Assembly (NCBI GenBank): GCA_945614335.1
Contig: CALZAP010000107.1
Span: 1 to 5,914 of the forward strand
DNA length: 5,914 nt
Reading direction: 5' to 3'
From: an uncultured Prevotella sp.
Lineage (GTDB): Bacteria; Bacteroidota; Bacteroidia; Bacteroidales; Bacteroidaceae
Below the pieces are notes generated by a model that was not told the origin of the DNA, made no database searches, and saw nothing but the letters and a program-made list of their open reading frames with translations. How positions within the stretch are numbered: position 1 is the stretch's first letter; every line of letters begins with the position of its first letter. The translations under genes and the position numbers were made by a program. Shown here piece after piece: positions 1-4,682 of this stretch.

Positions 1-110
1 ACACAAAACCTGCTGACGCCCTCTTTTTGCCTAAAGGCAGCCACAGTGCCCATAAACCATAGTATGGCCGACACGATGGCAAACGGAAGAAACATGTCCC
101 ATGAGATCAT
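1..110 (-). CDS. ccsA: CcsA-like cytochrome c biogenesis protein, N-terminal part (runs off the window)
   Basis: Reading the minus strand from the ATG at 110-108 gives an open frame to the window edge: 36 codons plus 2 bases, beginning MISWDMFLPFAIVSAILWFM. This looks like the first hydrophobic helix (about residues 7-25), followed by a basic loop (RQKEG). Bacteroidota CcsA/ResC-like proteins typically start with a short acidic/aromatic leader and one such helix. In the System II family, CcsA carries the WWD haem-binding domain and works with ResB/Ccs1 to bring haem across the membrane and attach it to CxxCH apocytochromes; that domain lies outside the window. The start codon overlaps the stop of the upstream ResB-like gene (ATGA) and has a strong SD sequence, so the two are almost certainly co-translated. 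The call rests on the helix pattern and the partner gene, since too little sequence is visible for a domain match. Confidence 0.72.
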   Translation of the reverse strand, partial: MISWDMFLPFAIVSAILWFMGTVAAFRQKEGVSRFC

Positions 111-922
111 CTCTCCACCTCCTTCCTCCTTTGTGCCAGCATGGCCATCGTGCCGGCAAGTAGCGACACAATGCCCGCAAGCATGGGGTATTTCCAAGGC
201 TGCCTTACCTTTTGCAGCACGCAACAGACCGTTTCGCCAGTTATCATATCGGAGTTGAAATCCACGAGATAAAGGTCTTCGGCCAAGCTTGCATGGTAGG
301 GGCTGTTGACGGCAAGGCTAATGGTGTCGCCGTCGAAAAGTACTTCGGCGGAATACTGCACGGGAGAGCCGTCGGACGGATTTTTCTCGATATGAAACGA
401 GAGTAGGCGAGGGGAGTGGTCCACTGGTAGTGCCGGAACCAGAATGTCGCTTTTCCGCGTGTCGCCAGCTCCAGCCATGCCGCTGAACAGGGCAAGCCAC
501 AAGCCTATGTGTACAAGCATGAAGGAAAGGTCGTGCCGGAAATGGAATGACCTTAGCCTGTGTATTATCACCAATGCAAGGTGCATCTCCAAGGCGGCGA
601 TAAGGGCCAAGAAAGGCCAAGTGGTGGTGAAGTCGGCAAACTGGGGCACCATACCTCCTGCTATGGTAAAGGTGGCTGTGAGTCCGAGCAGCAGGCGTGA
701 TGCCTTGGGCGATCTCACGACGGCAACGGCCTTATGCTGTCCCCACTCGTGTTCTGCCACATATACAATGGCCAAGCCTGCCGCACCCAATGCAAACCCT
801 ACTGGAAAGGCGAAGATGCTTACGTCTATGTTGCCGCAGATAATCTGTACTACAGTAGCGGCAACCATATAGAGCCAGAACATTGCTCCCGCCTTTCCAC
901 CTATTATATGTATATTAGTCAT
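107..922 (-). CDS. ResB/Ccs1-like cytochrome c biogenesis membrane protein
   Basis: A 271-residue integral membrane protein. Hydrophobic segments lie at about residues 13-30, 34-56, 76-92, 101-121 and 131-150. A polar, probably extracytoplasmic region follows (about 153-243), then a final helix (about 245-263) and a basic tail. The region before the last helix (VNSPYHASLAEDLYLVDF, from about residue 205, then CCVLQKVRQPWKYPMLAGI from 233) resembles the ResB/Ccs1 C-terminal pattern, in which a V(R)xPW motif precedes the last helix. Histidines at 114, 121 and 138 sit in or beside membrane segments, but a haem role is only inferred. ResB with CcsA forms the System II haem-delivery and cytochrome c synthetase complex. 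The next gene is CcsA-like and overlaps by ATGA, which strongly supports the call. At 271 aa it is short beside many ResB proteins (400 or more), so it may be a compact Bacteroidales form. A minus-strand promoter lies about 20-30 nt upstream. The cytochrome clients (nitrite reductase NrfHA would be one option) are not in view. Confidence 0.75.
   Translation of the reverse strand: MTNIHIIGGKAGAMFWLYMVAATVVQIICGNIDVSIFAFPVGFALGAAGLAIVYVAEHEWGQHKAVAVVRSPKASRLLLGLTATFTIAGGMVPQFADFTTTWPFLALIAALEMHLALVIIHRLRSFHFRHDLSFMLVHIGLWLALFSGMAGAGDTRKSDILVPALPVDHSPRLLSFHIEKNPSDGSPVQYSAEVLFDGDTISLAVNSPYHASLAEDLYLVDFNSDMITGETVCCVLQKVRQPWKYPMLAGIVSLLAGTMAMLAQRRKEVER
111..124 (-). promoter_or_regulatory. Strong Shine-Dalgarno site for ccsA
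   Basis: On the minus strand AAGGAGGT (124-117) lies 6 nt before the ATG at 110. It is embedded in the last codons of the upstream gene, and a second AGGAGG sits just before it (130-125). It is nearly fully complementary to the 3' end of 16S rRNA. The other gene starts in this window have A-rich leaders without such a site, which is the norm in Bacteroidota. The site supports the choice of start and suggests re-initiation after the ResB-like stop codon. Confidence 0.7.
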
Positions 923-948
923 AAAGCGTTGTTACGGGGTTTCGGCTG

Positions 949-979
949 CGAAGTTACAAAAAAATAATAAACCATACAA
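949..979 (-). promoter_or_regulatory. Bacteroidota-type promoter for the resB-like/ccsA operon
   Basis: The minus strand has TTG at 979-977, a 20-nt spacer, then TAACTTCG at 956-949, one base away from the -7 consensus TAnnTTTG. The spacing fits the primary sigma factor of Bacteroidota. Transcription would begin near 942-945, giving a leader of about 20 nt before the ATG at 922. Assigned by consensus only. Confidence 0.5.
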
Positions 980-1025
980 GAAAAAACGGGAAAACAAAGT
1001 AAATTTGGAAAAAGTAACAAAAATG

Positions 1026-1057
1026 TTTGGCAGGTTCAGGATTTTGTTGTACCTTTG
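1026..1057 (+). promoter_or_regulatory. Bacteroidota-type promoter for the methyltransferase gene
   Basis: TTTG at 1026-1029 (-33 box), a spacer of exactly 20 nt, then TACCTTTG at 1050-1057 (-7 box, a full TAnnTTTG match). This is the best promoter in the window. The expected start near 1061-1064 gives a leader of about 145 nt before the methyltransferase ATG. It diverges from the resB-like promoter, and the two -7 boxes lie about 93 bp apart. The 14 bases TGTTGTACCTTTGC (1045-1058) recur exactly at the rpsL promoter. Confidence 0.75.
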
Positions 1058-1097
1058 CCGACGGATGATTAAACAAAACATGGATATTGTAAAGTAA

Positions 1098-1132
1098 ATA
1101 ACCTCCGTGGCTGATTGCGTCACGGAGGTTAT
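1098..1132 (+). promoter_or_regulatory. Strong hairpin in the methyltransferase 5' leader
   Basis: The 12-nt arm ATAACCTCCGTG (1098-1109) is perfectly complementary to CACGGAGGTTAT (1121-1132). A further G-U and C-G pair can close a 7-nt loop, TGATTGC. The hairpin lies about 35 nt after the predicted transcript start and 76 nt before the start codon. No immediate U-run follows (CCCTTAGG comes next), so it is not a standard intrinsic terminator. Attenuation, protein binding or transcript stabilisation are all possible. The stem hides a GGAGG sequence, but no suitable start codon lies at SD distance. It matches no riboswitch class I recognise. Confidence 0.6.
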
Positions 1133-1142
1133 CCCTTAGGTT

Positions 1143-1169
1143 TCTTCGAAGGCTGAATGTCGTCGAAGA
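1143..1169 (+). promoter_or_regulatory. Second, weaker leader hairpin followed by a U-rich stretch
   Basis: TCTTCGA (1143-1149) pairs with TCGAAGA (1163-1169) around a 13-nt loop. The following bases are U-rich (TTATTTCTATATATTTTTTT, 1171-1190), ending about 18 nt before the ATG. A weak stem followed by a U-run could be a leaky terminator or attenuator, but the U-run starts poorly and the stem is short. Chance is a real alternative. Confidence 0.3.
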
Positions 1170-1208
1170 GTTATTTCTATATATTTTTTTAAACCAAACT
1201 TTACAATA

Positions 1209-2018
1209 ATGAACAAAGATAACATTAATGGCAACAACACTGTTGCCGACAACAACGAATCGTCAATTCATGATTTCGATTTCTCGCTCATCTGCGAATA
1301 TTTCTCCAGTATCAAACGTCAGGGACCTGGCAGCGACGATGTCACCAGAAAGGCATTGGGCATGGTGGGAGACCTCGGTGAGGAGGCTGTCATCGTCGAC
1401 CTCGGCTGCGGCTGCGGAAGCCAGACAGTGCAGCTCGCCCTTAACACCAAGGCAAGGGTGAAGGCACTCGACCTCTTTCCGCTCTTTATAGAAAAGACAA
1501 TGGAGAAATGCCGTGCCGAGGGCGTAGGCGACAGGGTGGAAGGCGTTGTAGGCGACATGGGAAACCTGCCGTTCGAAAAAGAGTCGATAGACGTGATATG
1601 GAGCGAAGGCGCCATATATAACATTGGCTTTGAACATGGCATAAACCTCTGGCACGACTACCTGAAGACAGGTGGATGGATTGCCGTAAGCGAGGCTTCA
1701 TGGCTACGCGACGACCACCCGGAAGAAATAACCCGTTTCTGGACCGACGCCTATCCTGAGATAGACTACATATATAATAAGGTGGAACAGATGAGAAAGG
1801 CCGGATATAAGGATGTAGGCACATTCGTGTTGCCGGAAGAGTGCTGGACGCTCAACTTCTATGAGCCACAGAAGGAAGCACAACGGTTGTTTCTGCAGCG
1901 CCATCCCGACAATTCCACTGCCATGGACTTGGTGGACAATATGAGGCGTGAGGCTGAGATGTATTCCCGTTATCACGACTATTATGGATACGTGTTCTAC
2001 ATAGGACGTAAGAACTGA
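1209..2018 (+). CDS. Class I SAM-dependent methyltransferase, substrate unknown
   Basis: A 269-residue soluble protein with the Rossmann-type SAM fold. Motif I is VDLGCGCGSQ (residues 63-72). The acidic residue after strand 2 is D88 in KALDLF. GDMGNLPF (115-122) is the adenine-side loop, and IDVIWSEGAIYNIGFEHG (127-144) covers motif IV and beyond. The N-terminal IHDFDFSLICEYF...RQGPGS block and the C-terminal YYGYVFYIG block closely resemble, from memory, a Bacteroides family solved by structural genomics as probable methyltransferases without an assigned substrate. Length is typical, with a slightly longer Asn-rich N-terminus (residues 1-18). The next in-frame Met is residue 52, inside the fold, so the start at 1209 is secure. 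The gene stands alone behind its own promoter and a leader of about 145 nt, and ends in a terminator shared with the convergent araC gene. A small-molecule substrate is likely from the fold, but nothing visible identifies it. Confidence 0.88.
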   Translation: MNKDNINGNNTVADNNESSIHDFDFSLICEYFSSIKRQGPGSDDVTRKALGMVGDLGEEAVIVDLGCGCGSQTVQLALNTKARVKALDLFPLFIEKTMEKCRAEGVGDRVEGVVGDMGNLPFEKESIDVIWSEGAIYNIGFEHGINLWHDYLKTGGWIAVSEASWLRDDHPEEITRFWTDAYPEIDYIYNKVEQMRKAGYKDVGTFVLPEECWTLNFYEPQKEAQRLFLQRHPDNSTAMDLVDNMRREAEMYSRYHDYYGYVFYIGRKN

Positions 2019-2026
2019 CAATAATA

Positions 2027-2074
2027 AAACCACTCGTTAAGGGCATTAGACCTTGACGAGTGGTTTCTGTTTTT
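2027..2074. terminator. Bidirectional intrinsic terminator between convergent genes
   Basis: AAACCACTCGTTAAGG (2027-2042) pairs with CCTTGACGAGTGGTTT (2051-2066): 16 bp with a single wobble and an 8-nt loop. On the plus strand the stem ends in TTT and continues CTGTTTTT, terminating the methyltransferase transcript. On the minus strand it ends in TTT and continues TATTATTG, serving the araC operon. The araC stop codon (2075-2073) lies in the plus-strand T-run, only 6 nt from the stem. Confidence 0.88.
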
Positions 2075-2960
2075 ACTGTTTTGTCTTTCTGTTGTTCTCT
2101 TTCCTGAAATGTCGTGGCGACAGGCCGGTTTGTTTCTTGAAGAAAGTGCCGAACGCTGAGGGATTGGGGAAACTTAGCGAGTCGGATATCTGTTTTACGC
2201 TCTTGTCGGTATTGTTCATCAGAAAGATGCTGCGCCTGACGATAGCCTTGAAGACGTGCTGCTGTACTGTCATGCCCGACACGCTTTTCACTATCGACGA
2301 AAGGTATTTTGGCGAAAGGCACAGCTTGTCGGCATAGAAGGCGACTCCCCGGTGCTTGTCGTAATACCGCCCGACCAACTGTATGAAGTTTATGTAAATG
2401 TCGGTCTGGCGTGCCGGTGCCGACTGGCTCGACCCTAACAGCCTGCTGAACAAGGAGCACAGGTGGTAGGTGAGCGAGAGCATGAGCAACAGTCTCTCTT
2501 TCTCAATGAACACGTCGGAACTGTTCTCTGGAAGCGACGACAGCATGTCGATATACCGGTTAAGGCCGGATGTGGCCGCGGTGTCGACTATCTGGCATGA
2601 GGTGGGATTGAGCACCTCCCAGAATTTCATGCCCGTCACGGTGTTTCCGAGCAAGTCGCGTATGGAGTCCACTCTATAGAAAAGCAAGGAGTAGAGGCAG
2701 TCGGGTGAGCTTTCCGTTATGTGGAAATATTCCTCGCGGTTGATAAACACCGTCTTTCCGCTTACTGCCTTGTGGGTCTCCTCGCCTGTCATGAAAGAGA
2801 AGTGACCGCGGTGGCACACAATGATGCCTATGTGCTCTACCCAAAAGCTGACGTGCAGTGCGTCGGGAAATGTGTCGAGCATGCCTTGCGAACAGCATAC
2901 TTCACAGTCGGAAGTGAGCTGAGCCTGCAATTCTTTTACGCGGTCTGACATGGTACTCAT
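2073..2960 (-). CDS. AraC/XylS-family transcriptional regulator
   Basis: A 295-residue protein with a typical AraC C-terminal DNA-binding domain. The first helix-turn-helix covers about residues 206-228 (AFYADKLCLSPKYLSSIVKS). The second covers about 254-277 (VKQISDSLSFPNPSAFGTFF) and is followed by the family signature FKKQTGLSPRHFR (274-286). The N-terminal 150 or so residues look like a cupin-type sensory domain with a GKTVFINREEYFHI strand pair (68-81). The N-terminus carries three close cysteines, CEVCC (C19, C22, C23), with others at 49, 88, 122, 168 and 214. The frame starts 3 nt after the stop of the glutaredoxin-like gene, so the two form an operon with probable translational coupling. 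A second Met at residue 4 (ATG at 2951) is an alternative start. The gene faces the methyltransferase gene tail to tail. Its targets and inducer are unknown; redox control is an inference from the cysteines and the partner. Confidence 0.9.
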   Translation of the reverse strand: MSTMSDRVKELQAQLTSDCEVCCSQGMLDTFPDALHVSFWVEHIGIIVCHRGHFSFMTGEETHKAVSGKTVFINREEYFHITESSPDCLYSLLFYRVDSIRDLLGNTVTGMKFWEVLNPTSCQIVDTAATSGLNRYIDMLSSLPENSSDVFIEKERLLLMLSLTYHLCSLFSRLLGSSQSAPARQTDIYINFIQLVGRYYDKHRGVAFYADKLCLSPKYLSSIVKSVSGMTVQQHVFKAIVRRSIFLMNNTDKSVKQISDSLSFPNPSAFGTFFKKQTGLSPRHFRKENNRKTKQ

Positions 2961-2963
2961 GTG

Positions 2964-3260
2964 TCAGCAACCAGAACCGTCGATGTTACATGAGGCGTTT
3001 TCTGCCGGCTTCGCCCCAATGCCAGCTTCAAGAGTAGACAGTGTCACCGTGCCGTTCTCAAGCACAAAGCAAGGGATGCCGACGAAGCCCATCTGCCTCG
3101 CTGCCGAGAATGTGGGGTTGTTGTCGCGCAGCTGAAGGAATGCCTTTAGGTTTCTTACGTGTGCGCCGATGTCGATGACGCGATAGTTTGGATTGTCCTT
3201 TATTTGTGCCTCTATGCGTGCACAGTCAGGACATGTGCTCATTACAAATACTGTTATCAT
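2964..3260 (-). CDS. Glutaredoxin/thioredoxin-like small redox protein
   Basis: A 98-residue cytoplasmic protein with the start of a thioredoxin fold: strand MITVFVM, then the active site CPDC (C10-P11-D12-C13) at the head of helix 1. A GIPCFVLENGTVTL segment (61-74) supplies the cis-proline loop (I62-P63) and the following beta hairpin. This is the glutaredoxin layout, and the length is normal for the group. Extra cysteines occur right after the cis-proline (C64) and in the tail CNIDGSGC (C91, C98), the last residue being a cysteine. From memory, Bacteroidales glutaredoxin-related proteins share this Cys-rich tail. The likely role is thiol-disulfide exchange or metal/thiol handling; the partner is unknown. 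The start at 3260 puts the first strand in place and leaves a leader of about 20 nt to a good -7 box. It is the first gene of a two-gene operon with the AraC-type regulator. Confidence 0.82.
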   Translation of the reverse strand: MITVFVMSTCPDCARIEAQIKDNPNYRVIDIGAHVRNLKAFLQLRDNNPTFSAARQMGFVGIPCFVLENGTVTLSTLEAGIGAKPAENASCNIDGSGC

Positions 3261-3287
3261 AGTTTTTATCTCATTTTTTAGTCAGTG

Positions 3288-3295
3288 CAAAAGTA
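3288..3295 (-). promoter_or_regulatory. -7 box of the glutaredoxin-like/araC operon promoter
   Basis: TACTTTTG on the minus strand (3295-3288) matches TAnnTTTG exactly. The -33 region at a 20-nt spacing reads AATG, so only half matches TTTG. The predicted start near 3281-3284 gives a leader of about 20 nt with an A-rich run before the ATG. The weak -33 box would suit a promoter needing an activator, possibly the AraC protein itself. Confidence 0.5.
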
Positions 3296-3453
3296 AGGAA
3301 AATATTCGGAAAACGCATTTCCCGTAGAGTTAATTTATCACAAAACAGTTGCTTTTGTAACATATTATAATACTATAAGCGGCTCTTGCCTGCCATCGTG
3401 AAGACTAACAAGTATTTCACTCGCAAGTAGGGAAATGATGCAAAAAAACAAGC

Positions 3454-3498
3454 AATTTATCTAATAAAACGTTAAAAAACACTATCAAACGATAAATT
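3454..3498. repeat. 8-bp inverted repeat upstream of the rpsL promoter
   Basis: AATTTATC (3454-3461) and GATAAATT (3491-3498) are perfect inverted copies separated by 29 nt. They lie 34-78 bp upstream of the rpsL -33 box. They could be a regulator site, but in such AT-rich DNA chance is a fair explanation. Confidence 0.25.
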
Positions 3499-3531
3499 TT
3501 TATGGTCATTTTCGAATTTATTGTCTATTTA

Positions 3532-3563
3532 TTAGGTGTTTTCGCCAAAATGTTGTACCTTTG
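3532..3563 (+). promoter_or_regulatory. str operon (rpsL) promoter
   Basis: TTAG at 3532-3535 (one base off TTTG), a 20-nt spacer, then TACCTTTG at 3556-3563, a full -7 match. The predicted start near 3567-3570 gives a leader of about 75 nt to the rpsL ATG. The surrounding 14 bases are identical to those at the methyltransferase promoter. The AT-rich DNA upstream fits a strong ribosomal-protein promoter. Confidence 0.75.
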
Positions 3564-3571
3564 CAGCCCAA

Positions 3572-3589
3572 AAGGTCTATTTAGGCCTT
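3572..3589 (+). promoter_or_regulatory. Small hairpin at the 5' end of the rpsL leader
   Basis: AAGGTC (3572-3577) and GGCCTT (3584-3589) form a 6-bp stem with one G-U pair around the loop TATTTA. It would lie within a few bases of the transcript's 5' end. It could protect the mRNA from decay or take part in control of ribosomal-protein synthesis. It is short enough to be fortuitous. Confidence 0.35.
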
Positions 3590-3644
3590 GATGTATCAAG
3601 TAGAAAATATACAAAATATATAATAACATAAAAAATAAAGAACA

Positions 3645-4025
3645 ATGCCTACAATTCAACAATTGGTAAGAAAAGGCAGAAAGGTGCTTGTTGACAAGAG
3701 CAAGTCGCCAGCTTTGGACTCATGTCCGCAGCGTCGTGGCGTTTGTGTGCGTGTTTACACCACAACACCTAAGAAGCCTAATTCGGCAATGCGTAAAGTT
3801 GCCCGTGTGCGTCTGACAAACCAGAAAGAGGTTAACTCTTACATCCCAGGAGAGGGACACAACTTGCAGGAGCACTCAATCGTGTTAGTACGTGGCGGTC
3901 GTGTTAAGGACCTCCCTGGTGTACGTTATCACATCGTTCGTGGAACGCTTGATACAGCCGGTGTGGCAAACCGCACCCAGCGCCGTTCAAAGTACGGAGC
4001 TAAGCGTCCAAAGGCAAAGAAGTAA
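3645..4025 (+). CDS. rpsL: 30S ribosomal protein S12
   Basis: A 126-residue protein that aligns along its whole length with bacterial S12: [20 protein letters not shown] (39-58), [10 protein letters not shown] (69-78), [14 protein letters not shown] (83-96) and [12 protein letters not shown] at the end. S12 sits at the decoding centre of the small subunit and controls translational accuracy. Lys43 and Lys88, the usual sites of streptomycin-resistance substitutions, are both wild type. Asp89, the aspartate methylthiolated by RimO in some bacteria, is present. The start at 3645 gives the standard [13 protein letters not shown]-terminus and follows an A-rich leader (AAAAAATAAAGAACA) with no SD site. 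It is the first gene of the str operon, followed after 155 nt by rpsG. Confidence 0.98.
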   Translation: MPTIQQLVRKGRKVLVDKSKSPALDSCPQRRGVCVRVYTTTPKKPNSAMRKVARVRLTNQKEVNSYIPGEGHNLQEHSIVLVRGGRVKDLPGVRYHIVRGTLDTAGVANRTQRRSKYGAKRPKAKK

Positions 4026-4180
4026 ATAGCCGGAGAAGGTTACAAAGCCCAAAGGACTACATTTATTAATTAGTTTTGCTGGAGAATTGTTATTAAAAGG
4101 TTGAGTAAATACTCAGGTGAGAGTGTTGAAGAACAAAAAAACGAACAGCCCCAAGCAGAATATTTTCATTAAAAAACAAA
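4026..4180 (+). promoter_or_regulatory. rpsL-rpsG spacer with possible internal promoter and hairpin
   Basis: A 155-nt gap within the operon, long for adjacent ribosomal-protein genes. TAGTTTTG at 4071-4078 matches the -7 consensus, but no TTTG lies 19-20 nt upstream, so any internal promoter is doubtful. TGAGT (4102-4106) pairs with ACTCA (4111-4115) around AAAT. In E. coli the spacer at this place binds S7 for feedback control of the operon. By analogy a target for S7 could lie here, but I cannot match the E. coli structure. The last 45 nt are A-rich, as at other starts in this window. Confidence 0.35.
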
Positions 4181-4657
4181 ATGAGAAAAGCAAAACCAAA
4201 GAAGCGCGTGATCCTTCCGGATCCAGTTTTCAACGACCAGAAGGTCTCAAAGTTTGTTAACCATCTTATGTACGATGGTAAGAAGTCTATTTCGTATGAG
4301 ATCTTCTACAAGGCCCTTGAAACCGTCAAGGGAAAAATGAGCAACGAGGAAAAGTCTGCACTCGAAATTTGGAAGACTGCCCTCGACAATATCACTCCTC
4401 AGGTGGAGGTAAAGAGCCGCCGTATCGGTGGTGCCACATTCCAGGTTCCTACTGAAATACGTCCTGACCGTAAGGAAAGCATCTCTATGAAGAACATGAT
4501 CAACTTCGCACGCAAGCGTAGCGGCAAGTCTATGGCCGACAAGCTCGCTGCCGAGATTATGGACGCTTTCAACAACCAGGGTGGAGCATACAAGCGTAAG
4601 GAAGATATGCACCGTATGGCCGAGGCTAACCGTGCGTTTGCTCATTTCAGATTCTAA
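4181..4657 (+). CDS. rpsG: 30S ribosomal protein S7
   Basis: A 158-residue protein, the usual length for S7. Conserved blocks include [19 protein letters not shown] (12-30), [18 protein letters not shown] (80-97), [20 protein letters not shown] (111-130) and [20 protein letters not shown] near the end. S7 is a primary assembly protein of the 30S head: it binds the 3' major domain of 16S rRNA and contacts the E-site tRNA. The start MRKAKPKKR follows an A-rich leader with no SD sequence. In other bacteria S7 also represses its own operon, so the spacer before it is the natural place to look for such a site. fusA follows after 25 nt. Confidence 0.97.
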   Translation: MRKAKPKKRVILPDPVFNDQKVSKFVNHLMYDGKKSISYEIFYKALETVKGKMSNEEKSALEIWKTALDNITPQVEVKSRRIGGATFQVPTEIRPDRKESISMKNMINFARKRSGKSMADKLAAEIMDAFNNQGGAYKRKEDMHRMAEANRAFAHFRF

Positions 4658-4682
4658 TTATTAATAATAAGGTAAAAAGAAA

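Larger units (their letters stand above)
3261..3644. other. AT-rich intergenic region between divergent operons
   Basis: This stretch of 384 bases has no credible gene. It holds the minus-strand promoter of the redox/AraC operon at its left end, and the rpsL promoter and leader at its right end. The middle (about 3320-3530) is AT-rich with A/T runs that could act as upstream promoter elements. It includes an 8-bp inverted repeat, AATTTATC (3454-3461) and GATAAATT (3491-3498), and the 10-bp palindrome TATTATAATA (3363-3372). No tRNA-like cloverleaf or terminator is apparent. Confidence 0.6.

Noticed and set aside
444..872. A 142-codon plus-strand open frame
   Set aside because: It lies wholly antisense to the ResB-like gene, which has a coherent membrane topology, a promoter and an operon partner.
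932..1123. A 63-codon minus-strand open frame across the divergent promoter region
   Set aside because: It covers both promoters and the leader hairpin, and the predicted peptide is a low-information Phe/Leu-rich sequence.
1098..1132. Leader hairpin as an intrinsic terminator
   Set aside because: The stem is strong, but CCCTTAGG rather than a U-run follows directly, so it is reported as a structured leader element.
1852..2460. A 202-codon minus-strand open frame
   Set aside because: It overlaps the 3' end of the methyltransferase gene, the terminator and the araC gene in another frame. Its composition is typical of a shadow frame and it shows no recognisable motif.
3363..3372. Palindrome TATTATAATA
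   Set aside because: Ten bases of pure A/T within AT-rich DNA are expected by chance.
3320..3530. A tRNA or other small RNA gene in the long intergenic region
   Set aside because: No cloverleaf, T-loop consensus or promoter-terminator pair could be found by eye.
3645..4025. Streptomycin-resistance alleles in rpsL
   Set aside because: Lys43 and Lys88 are both present, so the usual resistance substitutions are absent.
4247..4645. A 132-codon minus-strand open frame
   Set aside because: Antisense to rpsG, whose identity is certain.
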